Shown in pieces: positions 1 to 9,016 of a stretch of DNA of 64,000 nucleotides. The position numbers and the translations under genes are program-made. The DNA is from a virus: IMG/VR virus record IMGVR_UViG_3300010412_000019, positions 1-64,000 of that record; one strand, written 5' to 3'. The stretch's first letter is position 1; every line of letters starts with the position of its first letter. The notes beneath the pieces are model-generated. The model searched no databases and was not told the DNA's origin. It saw only the letters and a program-made list of their open reading frames with translations.

Positions 1-1199
1 AAGTTGGTGAAGTCTTCGGCCAAATTGGTAATGGTATCTGGATTGCTATCCACAAAGGACAGATCAGTGTATTCATGCGAGCCTTGGTCAGCAATGAACA
101 GCAAAGGCGTATTAGATGTGTCCTTCTTGACAAGCGATATACCATCGAATGTGGTTGACTCACCGGCCGTGTCCATGTTATTATGAAGGCTTATATAAAT
201 TAAAGTGACACCAGCAGGGATCAGCCCGATATCAACCGTGTTCTTAACGAGTGTCGTACCCAGATCACCTGTATCATAAATTTCATTTGTACCCGGAGCC
301 AAACCAACGGTCACTCTCGTTTCAAGGGCCGAAGCTGTAATCAGGCTGTACCTCAAATAGTAAGCGGTAGACTCTTCAACCTGAACAGCTTGATAGGTGA
401 ACCTTGGCGCAACATTACCAACAGGCTGAGTGATCACAAGTTGACCATTATTGACAATGGTATTGACACCACTATCAGCCGCAAAGTTAGTCTGCCATGA
501 GGTCAATCCGGACGCAAAGTTACCATTGTTAACCAACGTATCACCGATAAGAATCTGTTCACCGGGAAGAAAGTCACCTTCTTTCTCCACGATCTGAATC
601 ACATCATAAGCATTAGACCCACCATAATACAACCCTTCCTGACTCAGTGTTTTACTGTCTTCAACGAATGCAACAGCACCAGAGGTTGTTCCGGTAATGA
701 ACTTATCAACAAGACGATCAACCTTGTAATCAGCTCCGCCACTAAGCTGAGGCGGAATGTTACCAAGGTCATCCTGCAACACTAGAAACTGTGGTGTATA
801 CCACAAGCCATCCGAGCATCTTAGAATGTTGAACTTCGGGTATTTGAAATTAACGGTTGAATCGTACAATGCACCAAACAGAAACTTAAACGACTGTTCG
901 GTACCTTTATTCAGATAGAATGACCTAATGTTTTTAACCAGCAAATCAACGTCGGCAGCAAGCGCATCAGGGAAATTCTTTAGATATTGTGCCTTGAATG
1001 CTTCCTCAAACTGCGGTAAGGTGCAATCAACGTCATTGTAGGCAAGCAAATTAGACAATGCATCATACTGTCCACCTTCTTGATCCATATAGGTGAACAC
1101 CTTCTCCATGAAGGTGATGATTCTAGGGTGATCCTCTACGATATGCGTAGGGAACATCCTCTTGGCTAATAGCATTAATGGTTTCTGGTCGATTGCCAT
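1..1199 (-). CDS. Baseplate-associated structural protein (partial, C-terminus outside window)
   Basis: An open minus-strand frame starts at 1199 with MAIDQKPLML and runs off the window edge, giving about 399 visible residues. The first 120 residues contain the pattern seen at the N terminus of gp7-region structural proteins of marine T4-like phages: an 'F..HI.EDHPRI..FMEKVF' segment, then 'LLAYNDVDCT' and 'YLNKGTEQSFKFLFGALY'. Residues from about 240 onward look like a beta-rich carbohydrate-binding-type domain ('NNGNFASGLTSWQT', 'GESTTFDGISLVKK'). It lies six bases after gp6 in the same operon, so a role in the baseplate wedge or a fibre-attachment protein is likely. The exact T4 counterpart is uncertain. 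Confidence 0.7.
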   Translation of the reverse strand, partial: MAIDQKPLMLLAKRMFPTHIVEDHPRIITFMEKVFTYMDQEGGQYDALSNLLAYNDVDCTLPQFEEAFKAQYLKNFPDALAADVDLLVKNIRSFYLNKGTEQSFKFLFGALYDSTVNFKYPKFNILRCSDGLWYTPQFLVLQDDLGNIPPQLSGGADYKVDRLVDKFITGTTSGAVAFVEDSKTLSQEGLYYGGSNAYDVIQIVEKEGDFLPGEQILIGDTLVNNGNFASGLTSWQTNFAADSGVNTIVNNGQLVITQPVGNVAPRFTYQAVQVEESTAYYLRYSLITASALETRVTVGLAPGTNEIYDTGDLGTTLVKNTVDIGLIPAGVTLIYISLHNNMDTAGESTTFDGISLVKKDTSNTPLLFIADQGSHEYTDLSFVDSNPDTITNLAEDFTN

Positions 1200-1205
1200 T
1201 CTGTA

Positions 1206-2972
1206 TTATCCTCTAACGTCTTTCACCAGCACACTATTGGTTGACAACTGTGCCAGATTATTAAACGCTACTCGTACATCTTTGCTCACCGGTGTTGCCT
1301 GTAGAATGATAGGGGCAAGGCTAAGCATACTTGGATTGAAGCTGGGTAGCGATACCAATCCTGTTACATAATCAATGGTGCCTACTCCACTCTTTGTCAA
1401 TGATCCGTTGATATAGAAGTCTACCTTACCCGTTCCGTTGTCTTTGAATGTCACACTGTTACCACCTGTGTTGGTGTATGCAATAGAGGTGAGACTACCC
1501 GGCACTAATGCATTGTAGAACTTGATCTCGTATGTTCCGGCTGAATTACCTGCTGGCGTGAATGACTTACCCAATACCACATCGGCAAGGCTGGAAATGA
1601 TGGATGCATGGGTGTTGTCCACAGCAGCAAGGAATCGGCTATATTTGAACGATTGCTCATAATCGAACACTTGGTCATCGAAGAATTGTACCACTGTGTT
1701 CTGTACTTGCGTGGTGATATCACTGGCGTTCAATGTGGTCTTATCCTTGTTGTAGGTGACCGTTGTTGTCAGGTTCACTCTAATGTACTCAGGGTCGATA
1801 ATCTCTGGTGTAATACCCACCACTGAGAACTTGTTCAGCACATCCTCTTCGATACTCTTCTTGGTCGTTGGTGATACTAGGTCACCGTACACAGGCGCAA
1901 CGGACACGAACACTTTGCCGTACTCTGGCGGCTCGGCGTCTTCCCCGCCCCATGCATTGATGGCTTTGATGTTGGGGAAGTTCTCCAGCACGGCCGTCTT
2001 GTAATCTTCGATGGTCACAATGCGTTGCTGTCTGGCGTATGATAACGGTGCCAACTGACGAATACTGGTCATGCTCTCTCTATCGGCACCATCACTGACA
2101 GGGGTGATATTGCTTATGCTGAATGATGCGGCGGGATACCCTTCCACACTCTCTGTCAACTCAAACTGGCGTATACCATTTGAAATGGCTCCGGAAGTCA
2201 CTAGGTACTCGGCACTGACGTATTGTCCACCGATTAACGCTTTGCCCACTACGTTGTTACCGAAATACACTTGGACGCCCTCACCATTCTCTTGTAGGAA
2301 ATATGCTTCCGTTGCCGGTCCAATTTCGGTGATCGTCTTCGCATATGCCCATGTGTTGCTAATGGTCGCTCCCTGTGATGCTCTTACCGCTATGGTGAGA
2401 AAATCTGTGTCTACGTTGGCTTGGTCAATGATGAATTCGTCATTGTTGCCTGTTACGCCCCACTCACGGCTAACGAAGGTGCCTTGTGCGACATACACGG
2501 TACCTGACCATGTCCACACATCGGTCCCTTGTTGTGCCACTGTCTGCGGCTGTTTCACCAAGGGGTTGTCTGCATAGGTCACGAACTGGATGGACGACCC
2601 GTCAGGCAGCTTGGACGTAAAGATTACGTTCTTTCCAACGGTCAAAGAGGCTGGTTGTACTGGGTCATCGATATCGAGGGATATTGTAAAGCTTGCACGT
2701 CCCGCTTTTGCTTGACTTGGAAAATATCCTAGTTCTTTTGCAATCGCTGAAACGTTCTTTCTTAACTGAGCAGATTCTAAAAACGATTCACGTAACGCAA
2801 AATTGGCTTGCACACCCACGTAATGGATGAGGTAGGCGCATACATCTATAAGCGTATTAAGGGCTGAACCCGTGAAATCGTAATCTTGAAATTCTGCTTG
2901 GTTGGAAAGAAAGGTGATCAACTCTTCTTTCACCGTATCGAAATCCAATTCTACTGTTGGTAAATTACTCAT
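1206..2972 (-). CDS. 6: Baseplate wedge protein gp6 (baseplate J family)
   Basis: 588 residues, close to T4 gp6 (660). The N-terminal part has the typical gp6/gpJ opening ('LDFDTVKEELITFLSNQ', 'FTGSALNTLIDVCAYL', 'NFALRESFLESAQLRKNV'), followed by a long beta-rich middle and a 'SYARQQRIVTIEDYKTAVLE' segment typical of baseplate J-like proteins. In T4, gp6 dimers with gp7 and gp53 form the wedge ring that changes shape when the tail contracts. It follows gp25 with a 4-base overlap, the conserved 25-6 order. Start chosen at the first Met, which overlaps the gp25 stop. Confidence 0.92.
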   Translation of the reverse strand: MSNLPTVELDFDTVKEELITFLSNQAEFQDYDFTGSALNTLIDVCAYLIHYVGVQANFALRESFLESAQLRKNVSAIAKELGYFPSQAKAGRASFTISLDIDDPVQPASLTVGKNVIFTSKLPDGSSIQFVTYADNPLVKQPQTVAQQGTDVWTWSGTVYVAQGTFVSREWGVTGNNDEFIIDQANVDTDFLTIAVRASQGATISNTWAYAKTITEIGPATEAYFLQENGEGVQVYFGNNVVGKALIGGQYVSAEYLVTSGAISNGIRQFELTESVEGYPAASFSISNITPVSDGADRESMTSIRQLAPLSYARQQRIVTIEDYKTAVLENFPNIKAINAWGGEDAEPPEYGKVFVSVAPVYGDLVSPTTKKSIEEDVLNKFSVVGITPEIIDPEYIRVNLTTTVTYNKDKTTLNASDITTQVQNTVVQFFDDQVFDYEQSFKYSRFLAAVDNTHASIISSLADVVLGKSFTPAGNSAGTYEIKFYNALVPGSLTSIAYTNTGGNSVTFKDNGTGKVDFYINGSLTKSGVGTIDYVTGLVSLPSFNPSMLSLAPIILQATPVSKDVRVAFNNLAQLSTNSVLVKDVRG

Positions 2973-3358
2973 CTTGCTCTCTCTAACACGAAATCAACTG
3001 TGGCTTCTTGCATCAATGCGTAAAGGTAAAGGTCGACTTCTACGTATAATGTGTTGCTTTTATCATCAAACGAACAACGTACATCAACAACGTCGGCACG
3101 TGGCTCAAATGAATCAATGACTGCCTTGATGTTTTCCTTCATTGCAAATTCAACGATGGGTGACCAATTCTCAAATAACAGGCCACGTATGCTTGATCCA
3201 ATCTCAGGATGAAATGGTCGTCCATAGAAATTTGTCAATACAAGATTCTTCACCGATTGCTTAACCGCATTAAGGTCATAAACCTTGTATATGTCTTGCG
3301 TGGTTGCGTTTAACGTCAAGTCAAAATCAATGTCTGTGTATGTTCTTTCTCTTGGCAT
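2969..3358 (-). CDS. 25: Baseplate wedge protein gp25
   Basis: 129 residues, the normal length for gp25-like proteins (T4 gp25 is 132). The signature 'LVLTNFYGRPFHPEIGSSI' followed by 'RGLLFENW' matches the conserved GPW/gp25 core, which in T4 and in type VI secretion (TssE) helps start sheath assembly on the baseplate. Its start overlaps the stop of gp5 by one base and its end overlaps the gp6 start, so the three are translationally coupled. Confidence 0.93.
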   Translation of the reverse strand: MPRERTYTDIDFDLTLNATTQDIYKVYDLNAVKQSVKNLVLTNFYGRPFHPEIGSSIRGLLFENWSPIVEFAMKENIKAVIDSFEPRADVVDVRCSFDDKSNTLYVEVDLYLYALMQEATVDFVLERAR

Positions 3359-4476
3359 TATGCTACGCCCTTGGCGATTGTTGAACCCTGATTAGCAGGT
3401 CCAACGACTGTTGTACTACCAGCAGAGGTCAACGAGGCGCTTACCGCACCACGTACATTGACACTCAGGCCGCTAATACTGATATTCTGTGTGGTGCTTG
3501 ACATGCTCACGGCACCCAATCCTCCGCTGATCTTGGCACCATATTGTGCCTTGACGTTGATATTCTTCATGGAGGTGATATCGATGCCTTTTGCTGCCCA
3601 CATCGAAATCTTGCCGTATGCTTTAATGTCGATATTCTTGTCGGCTTCGACATTGATGTTCTTTGCACGTATGTTTGCGTCACCATCAACGGCAATATTT
3701 AGGTCACCTTTAACCCATAGATTTCTGTCTTTCAACACGAATTCGTATGAATCACCAACGACTTTCAGAACTTCATCGCCGTTCGGGTGCCATTCACGAA
3801 ACGTACCCTTTTTGTGATACCAATGAATACGCTCTTTGCTGGACGTGTCATCGTATTCTTCAACATGTCCCGATTCGGTTGCTCGGACGTGATTGAATGG
3901 ATACTTGGACGCATAAGGTACACTCGGCTCCATGAACGTTTTGCCCTTTGCTGTGCGCTTGGGCGACTGCTCACGATTGCTTTGTTTCTCTTTAACGACC
4001 TGTGGTAGCTTGTCATTACGTGCCAAGCGTGGCATGTCTGACTCTTTCAATGCGTGTCTGTTGGACTCGTTCAATGGGTACTTTCCATTCGGGTCTTGAA
4101 ACCCTATTCCCGAAGCACCAGAAACTTCTTGTGGCACACCCAATAATGTACCAAGATAATACAAATCTTGCAATGATGCACCATCCATTGCAATACCGAT
4201 AACCCATGTGCCTTCAACAACACCCGTTGGAGAAACTCCAATGCCACTCATAGCGGCAGATGTGATGGGTGAGATTGGGTACGCCCAAGGAAGACTGTCA
4301 ACTGGGATGCCTTCACCTGTTGGGTCGTTTTCTGTCAATTTTTCTGAATGATGCCCCAAAATACGCACACGCACACGACCAAGTTTGTACCCGTCTTTTG
4401 CACTTGAATCGTCACGCTCTTCGACGCATCCTATCCAGAAATGTACGTTGGCCCCATGCCATTTGGTGTTTATCAT
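3358..4476 (-). CDS. 5: Baseplate central spike/hub protein gp5, lysozyme-less form
   Basis: 372 residues. Residues 1-120 form the OB-fold type domain ('YKLGRVRVRILGHHS', 'DSLPWAYPISPI', 'GTWVIGIAMDG'). Residues 120-200 are a proline- and charge-rich linker. From about residue 200 the sequence becomes an imperfect short-repeat region rich in N, I, V and K ('NLWVKGDLNIAVDGDANI', 'KNINVEADKNIDIKAYGKI'), the hallmark of the triple-stranded beta-helix needle. T4 gp5 carries a lysozyme domain between the OB fold and the helix. Here there is no room for it, as in many marine T4-like phages, so peptidoglycan penetration must rely on another enzyme. Confidence 0.88.
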   Translation of the reverse strand: MINTKWHGANVHFWIGCVEERDDSSAKDGYKLGRVRVRILGHHSEKLTENDPTGEGIPVDSLPWAYPISPITSAAMSGIGVSPTGVVEGTWVIGIAMDGASLQDLYYLGTLLGVPQEVSGASGIGFQDPNGKYPLNESNRHALKESDMPRLARNDKLPQVVKEKQSNREQSPKRTAKGKTFMEPSVPYASKYPFNHVRATESGHVEEYDDTSSKERIHWYHKKGTFREWHPNGDEVLKVVGDSYEFVLKDRNLWVKGDLNIAVDGDANIRAKNINVEADKNIDIKAYGKISMWAAKGIDITSMKNINVKAQYGAKISGGLGAVSMSSTTQNISISGLSVNVRGAVSASLTSAGSTTVVGPANQGSTIAKGVA

Positions 4477-5666
4477 GTTGCGTACCCATCCTTAATCATT
4501 TCAACCTGACACGTATAGCCAACTGGAGTTATGACATGTTTCATGCGAGACAATACCCATTTACCAGATAGCAGTTTATCTTTCTTACCCTTGCTGTTAA
4601 GAAAATCAAATTGTACAACATCAGCCAACTTCAAATTGGTTGCACGATTCAACTCAACAATGGCTCTTAGTCCTCTGGCTTGGGCTGATCTAATGCGTCT
4701 TTGTGTCGCCCATTCATCAACATGATCATATAGACCCGGTGACTTGGTATCATTGGTCATCATGAATTGTACGTGATTCTCTGGGGCTTCTACTTTCATG
4801 TTGGTAAGCTTTGTAGGGCCAAGATGTTTGAATTTGCCAAATGTTTCTGTATATGTCAGGTCTGTTTCTGTACGCTTTTTAAGTACTTTATCATATGTTA
4901 CCAAACGCCCACCATACATGCCGTTCAATTCATTTTCTAGAACATCGAACATGGGTGAAAAATTGAATTTGGTTGCAAGATACTTGTCTTGATCTTCATC
5001 GCTTTTCGAATCAATGATCTTGTATTCGATTGTAGCGGCTTTATCCTGATCGAACATCTTTGACAATGACTGAAAATGGAACCCATCTCTGTCTTCATAA
5101 AAAAGATAATATGGGTCATTATACTGTGCTGATATAGATGTTCGGGCTATAAAGTCAATGCACTTATACGGGTACCAATTTGGAAACACGTACTTTTCTT
5201 CGTATTTCGTTGCATCAACTGTTTTTAATTCTGCACCACCAAACATGCCGTCAAGAATGCGAGAAACGATACTTGATCCTTTTCCTTCATAAACCTTTCT
5301 AATTCTCTTTGTTCGGTTTGTTTCAGCTTGCAATGATTGTAGGTGTAATCGATACATACGTTGCTCAAGATTACCTTCTGTGAAGTTTGTTAGCTTGAAC
5401 ACCTTCATTACAAACAATATAGGGTCATCTGGTGTTTTACTTACTGACGCCATAGAATTGAAGCGCACAACAAAGTATTCCTCACCGATGATTGGCATCG
5501 CCTCGCGCATGTTAATTGACTCGCCAATATCAATATAGCCAGACATTGAATTGCGAAAGATGTCCTCATAGATGACAATTTGACCGAAACCATCCCACAA
5601 TTCTTGTGTGAGATTGCGCCCTCCAAGAGTAAGAACATCAATTGTTAACGGTGTGATATTAGCCAT
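4473..5666 (-). CDS. 27: Baseplate hub protein, gp27-like
   Basis: 397 residues (T4 gp27 is 391), directly upstream of gp5 with a 4-base overlap. The N-terminal part ('DVLTLGGRNLTQELW', 'FGQIVIYEDIFRNSMSGYIDI') and the later 'MKVFKLTNFTEGNLEQRMYRLHL' resemble the hub proteins that form the trimeric torus on which the gp5 spike sits and which connects to the tail tube. Assignment rests on length, position next to gp5, and these segments; sequence similarity among gp27 proteins is low. Confidence 0.75.
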   Translation of the reverse strand: MANITPLTIDVLTLGGRNLTQELWDGFGQIVIYEDIFRNSMSGYIDIGESINMREAMPIIGEEYFVVRFNSMASVSKTPDDPILFVMKVFKLTNFTEGNLEQRMYRLHLQSLQAETNRTKRIRKVYEGKGSSIVSRILDGMFGGAELKTVDATKYEEKYVFPNWYPYKCIDFIARTSISAQYNDPYYLFYEDRDGFHFQSLSKMFDQDKAATIEYKIIDSKSDEDQDKYLATKFNFSPMFDVLENELNGMYGGRLVTYDKVLKKRTETDLTYTETFGKFKHLGPTKLTNMKVEAPENHVQFMMTNDTKSPGLYDHVDEWATQRRIRSAQARGLRAIVELNRATNLKLADVVQFDFLNSKGKKDKLLSGKWVLSRMKHVITPVGYTCQVEMIKDGYAT

Positions 5667-6168
5667 TGATCAAGTTTTCAATTTCTGTGTCAAGTTTTGT
5701 AATAAGTTCTGGGTATAGAATCTTTATGCGGCGCTTGTCATCATTTAGATTTTCTTCATATTCGATATATGAGATAGCGACAGCACCAATTGGCTTGGTT
5801 GATTCCTGATATTTGATGCCGTCTTTCTCCCAATGACGCACGGCATAATAGCCAGTATCATCGAATTTACCATTGACCACACCCGGCACGCCATAACGCA
5901 TTTCACATAATTCTACTATCTCTTTTGAACTAAGCGGCCAATCGAAAAATGGATCGACCATATCATTCATCAGCAGAATGACATAATTGTAATGAGTCGA
6001 CCCATAGAAGTCAAAGGCAACAGATTCGGGTGTCTCATAGTCTTCTATCTGGTAATAAAAGAATAGGTCTTTATTCTCTTTGATCTCTGGTCGCACAACC
6101 AATGCAACTGACAGATCACGAATGTCTTTGTTGTCATAATTGATAGTTGGAAACTTTGAAAACAACAT
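5659..6168 (-). CDS. 53: Baseplate wedge protein gp53
   Basis: 169 residues. It carries the gp53 signature: 'FFYYQIEDYETPESVAFDFYG' split over residues 35-56, then 'HYNYVILLMNDMVDPFFDWPL' and 'EMRYGVPG'. gp53 clamps gp6 dimers together in the T4 wedge. It overlaps gp27 by 8 bases and starts one base inside the gp48 stop, so it is part of the same baseplate operon. Confidence 0.85.
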   Translation of the reverse strand: MLFSKFPTINYDNKDIRDLSVALVVRPEIKENKDLFFYYQIEDYETPESVAFDFYGSTHYNYVILLMNDMVDPFFDWPLSSKEIVELCEMRYGVPGVVNGKFDDTGYYAVRHWEKDGIKYQESTKPIGAVAISYIEYEENLNDDKRRIKILYPELITKLDTEIENLING

Positions 6169-6878
6169 TAGACCACATAGCCTCCCTTGCCGTCTGTCAG
6201 GTATTTGTCATTTGCACTCTGACGGTAAGCAAGCGTCAATTCTTGCAATTGCAATGACAGAGCCGTTTGTGTCGGGTACCCATCCATGTGTTGTGACCAA
6301 AAGCCGCTAGGCGTGTAGTCTGTTGTGATGTTTGTAATCGCCATCTCTTGCGATTGGAAAATCATCTGTCCCGGTCCGGGTGGGCCTTCCACATTTTGAA
6401 ACTGAAATTCAAGCTTGAATACACAATCACTAACGTCCCATAGCGCCTTTTGTTCAATCAACATCGGGGCGCTTTTAGCTTTCAAAAAGTTGATAGCCTC
6501 CATGAATTCGGATGCTTTCTTGGCCGTTCTTGGTTGCAAGTTAAAATTCAAAGATACTTCACGAAAAGGCAAATCTTGAAACAGCATTACATTGTGTTGG
6601 TTGATACCAATTTTCTTACCAGCCTGTACTGCGGCGGTATATGCGCTTGACTGTAATGCTTGCGCGAGGCCTTGCAAGAATGCCGAGCCTGTTTCGGTTG
6701 TAAATGGGTTTTTAAGTTGAATTAGACCCTTGCTTCCCGGTGTATACCCCATAATACTATTACTCGCTCCAGCCCACATGCCAGCAGATTCCATTCCCCA
6801 TGATCTGTTGAATGAAAAAGCCATAGTTGTTGGTTTAGGGAACGCCGCAATAGCGTCAGGTATTGATGCAATAGCCAT
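6168..6878 (-). CDS. 48: Baseplate tail tube cap protein gp48-like
   Basis: 236 residues, shorter than T4 gp48 (364). The segment 'NVMLFQDLPFREVSLNFNLQP' (residues about 95-115, shown in part) followed by 'FMEAINFLKAKSAPML' is the conserved core of gp48/gp54, the proteins that cap the hub and start tube polymerisation. The N-terminal 'FSFNRSWGMESAGMWAG' and a Gly/Pro-rich stretch ('VEGPPGPGQM') are also seen in distant T4-like relatives. Either gp48 or gp54 is possible; operon position favours gp48. Confidence 0.72.
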   Translation of the reverse strand: MAIASIPDAIAAFPKPTTMAFSFNRSWGMESAGMWAGASNSIMGYTPGSKGLIQLKNPFTTETGSAFLQGLAQALQSSAYTAAVQAGKKIGINQHNVMLFQDLPFREVSLNFNLQPRTAKKASEFMEAINFLKAKSAPMLIEQKALWDVSDCVFKLEFQFQNVEGPPGPGQMIFQSQEMAITNITTDYTPSGFWSQHMDGYPTQTALSLQLQELTLAYRQSANDKYLTDGKGGYVV

Positions 6879-7186
6879 TATCTTCTCGTTATGCTGTTAA
6901 GAAACTGTTTGAGAGCCTGTGTCGGGTCAGATGTGTTTGTCTTACCCGCTTTGGCTTCTGGTCGAAATTTCTTTGTTGATTGATCTTCACTCCACGGGCT
7001 CTTGTTGCGCTCCTGCTTTAGTCGGAACTCAGGTGATGCCACAACTGGACTGTTGACTCTTCGGACTGAAACAAGACGCACAGAGGCATTGCCATTGTCC
7101 GTCAGATCATATATTTTTGTTGATTTAATATCATGACGCTTTTCGGTCGATCTGCGTTTTCTTGTTATTCTGTTTTTATCAGCCAT
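6878..7186 (-). CDS. Small basic protein of the baseplate operon, unknown function
   Basis: 102 residues, strongly basic at the N terminus ('NRITRKRRSTEKRHD') and with a conserved-looking C-terminal tail ('ALKQFLNSITRR'). It is the first gene of the leftward baseplate operon; its stop codon overlaps the gp48-like start by one base. I do not recognise the family. A virion or assembly role is plausible from context only. Confidence 0.6.
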   Translation of the reverse strand: MADKNRITRKRRSTEKRHDIKSTKIYDLTDNGNASVRLVSVRRVNSPVVASPEFRLKQERNKSPWSEDQSTKKFRPEAKAGKTNTSDPTQALKQFLNSITRR

Positions 7187-7207
7187 GTTTAATCCTTAAT
7201 TAAACGT

Positions 7208-7215
7208 CATAAATA
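7208..7215 (+). promoter_or_regulatory. T4-type late promoter, CATAAATA
   Basis: The octamer CATAAATA differs by one base from the T4 late -10 consensus TATAAATA. It lies 18 bases before the gp4 start codon, in the 47-base gap between the leftward and rightward structural operons. The match is direct; its use is inferred. Confidence 0.55.
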
Positions 7216-7233
7216 TTTACCGAGGTTTATGTT

Positions 7234-7686
7234 ATGAATCGATCAGATAGTTGGCTACAAGGACGATATTACCCGGAGAACCCAAGTAAATATAGGGGCA
7301 ATCTAAGAGATATCGTATTTAGATCATCGTATGAATTGAAAATGTTTCGCTATTGCGATCTGTCAGAGAATGTACTTGAGTGGTCATCAGAAGAAACAGT
7401 TGTGCCATACAAGAACCCAATAACAGGCACACAACATCGATACTACATTGACATATACCTAAAACACAGAACAAAAGACGGCCAGATAAAAAAGAAACTA
7501 ATTGAAGTGAAGCCGTCAAAACAGACAAAGCCGCCAGCACTACCCAAGCGCAAGACAAAGAAGTATCTGAAAGAAGTTGAGACTTACGTTGTCAATCAAG
7601 CCAAGTGGAAAGCGGCCGCTAAATATGCCCATAAGCATGGTATGGAATTCGTTGTGTTCACCGAGAAAGAGTTAGGAATCAATTAA
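7234..7686 (+). CDS. 4: Head completion protein gp4 (nuclease-like fold)
   Basis: 150 residues, the same length as T4 gp4. Conserved features align along the protein: 'PENPSKYRGNLRDIVFRSSYE' (about residues 13-33, shown in part), 'EETVVPYKNPITG', 'RYYIDIYLKH', 'LIEVKPSKQTKPP' and 'YVVNQAKWKAAAKYA'. The D..E.K arrangement (ID.Y then IEVKP) is the restriction-endonuclease-type motif of gp4. In T4 the protein is needed to finish the head before tail joining. It is the first gene of the rightward operon. Confidence 0.93.
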   Translation: MNRSDSWLQGRYYPENPSKYRGNLRDIVFRSSYELKMFRYCDLSENVLEWSSEETVVPYKNPITGTQHRYYIDIYLKHRTKDGQIKKKLIEVKPSKQTKPPALPKRKTKKYLKEVETYVVNQAKWKAAAKYAHKHGMEFVVFTEKELGIN

Positions 7687-8276
7687 TGCCTTTAAGATTA
7701 TTCAAAGCATCAGTTCAGGACGTTCAGCGTTCTAATCGATATCTTGTATGGCTTCCCGGTATGCCACCAGACCTTGTTGCTCATTGCATCAACGTAAACA
7801 TTCCCGGAGAACAATATTCAACAGCGGTCAGTTATGATCCACAGATTGGTGAAAATGTCATTCCATGGGAGCTGCCATATGATCTTGTACAGAACGAATG
7901 CACATTGACATTCATGGTCGATCAGTTTTGGCGTATTCGCTCATTCTTTGACAATTGGCGCAAAGAAGTATACGACCCAAAGAGTGGGTTTGGGTATCTA
8001 GGGGATGCAGGTCAGAAGGGATTTCTAGGAGGCGGTACTGGTGGGTATTCTAAAGATGTAAAGATTATAGCATTGTCCCGTCAACACATACCACAATACA
8101 CTGTCACGTTGACTAACGCATACCCGAAATCAATTTCAGACATAAACTTTGATGCCGCGGCACAAAACGCGCCAGCAGTTTTCACTATAGGTCTTGTATA
8201 TGGCGGGCAGGTGACACAAGATACACTTGGATTTGTTTTAGGAAAAATAGGAGTGGCAAGACCACCCGGAATTTAA
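7686..8276 (+). CDS. Tail-tube-fold protein, gp54/gp19-like
   Basis: 196 residues. The layout matches tube-fold proteins: an N-terminal beta segment ('SNRYLVWLPGMP'), 'CINVNIPGEQYS', 'TLTFMVDQFWRIRSFFDNW' in the middle, and the C-terminal strand pair 'QYTVTLTNAYPKSISDINFD' followed by 'AVFTIGLVYGG'. T4 gp19 (163) is the tube subunit and gp54 (320) the tube initiator. Position directly after gp4 and before the hub chaperones suggests a baseplate-proximal tube initiator, but a main tube protein cannot be excluded. It starts on the last base of the gp4 stop codon. Confidence 0.65.
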   Translation: MPLRLFKASVQDVQRSNRYLVWLPGMPPDLVAHCINVNIPGEQYSTAVSYDPQIGENVIPWELPYDLVQNECTLTFMVDQFWRIRSFFDNWRKEVYDPKSGFGYLGDAGQKGFLGGGTGGYSKDVKIIALSRQHIPQYTVTLTNAYPKSISDINFDAAAQNAPAVFTIGLVYGGQVTQDTLGFVLGKIGVARPPGI

Positions 8277-8290
8277 CATGAGGAATGATT

Positions 8291-9016
8291 ATGAACTTAC
8301 CACAACTTAATGCAGTAAAATATGAAGTTAGTTTGCCAGTAAGCAAGCGAACAGTTGAAGTGAGACCATGGCTTATCAGTGAAGAGAAAGCCCTGCTTAT
8401 CGCAAAAGAATCAGAGAAACCAGAAGAAATTGCTTATGCTGTACTGAATATCTTGAAGCAATGTACATTTGATGAAGACATTGAACATATGCCAATTGCA
8501 GACGTTGAATGGATTCTACTAAATGCAAAAGCATATTCATCTGGTGAAATGACCAACCTATTGCTTCGTTGTCAAAGAAAAGGCGATGATGGCGAGAAGT
8601 GTTCTGGTACTACTCCAGTTGAAATCGATTTGCAAAAAGAAGCAAACATCGATGATTTCAAGTTTGATTTTGATAAGACTGTCAAATTAACAGATACAAT
8701 CAGCGTAACACTCAAGAGCCCAAATTTCGGCATCTTTAAGAAATTGCTCACCAGCGATAGTTTTGCTGAAAATACATTCCAAACTATTGCATCGGCAATC
8801 GATTATATCACAGACGATGATGAGGTTATTAAGAATTTCACATTGGATGATGCAATCAAATTCATTGAGTCTATGAACGAGAAGCAATTGAAAGATGTTA
8901 CGGCTGTACTTAATAAGTTCCCGAAATTGATGGTCAGTCACGATTACAAATGCTCAAAGTGTGGAAAGAAGAATAACTTCAAGGTGAGGAACTTCTTCAA
9001 TTTTTTTATGAGTTGA
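8291..9016 (+). CDS. 26: Baseplate hub assembly protein gp26-like (frameshift upstream partner)
   Basis: 241 residues from the ATG at 8291, which has GAGG seven bases upstream; an ATG at 8285 is too close to that site. The N-terminal region ('VKYEVSLPVSKRTVEVRPWL', 'SEEKALLIAKESEKPEEIAYA') is characteristic of the T4 gp26 baseplate family. The C terminus has a zinc-ribbon-like 'CSKCGKKNNF'. The reading frame ends at a TGA just after a run of seven T at 9001-9007, where a -1 shift would continue into the gp51 frame (separate entry). In tailed phages, genes at this place before the tape measure encode tail assembly chaperones. Confidence 0.82.
   Translation: MNLPQLNAVKYEVSLPVSKRTVEVRPWLISEEKALLIAKESEKPEEIAYAVLNILKQCTFDEDIEHMPIADVEWILLNAKAYSSGEMTNLLLRCQRKGDDGEKCSGTTPVEIDLQKEANIDDFKFDFDKTVKLTDTISVTLKSPNFGIFKKLLTSDSFAENTFQTIASAIDYITDDDEVIKNFTLDDAIKFIESMNEKQLKDVTAVLNKFPKLMVSHDYKCSKCGKKNNFKVRNFFNFFMS
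9001..9007 (+). promoter_or_regulatory. Slippery heptamer T_TTT_TTT for -1 ribosomal frameshift
   Basis: Seven T residues are in the X_XXY_YYZ register relative to gp26 (zero-frame codons 9002-9004 and 9005-9007). The zero frame terminates seven bases later, while the -1 frame enters gp51. The heptamer and register are read directly; frameshifting is inferred. Confidence 0.7.

Noticed and set aside
2071-2577. 168-codon plus-strand open frame
   Set aside because: Antisense to gp6, whose identity is certain; composition is that of a shadow frame.
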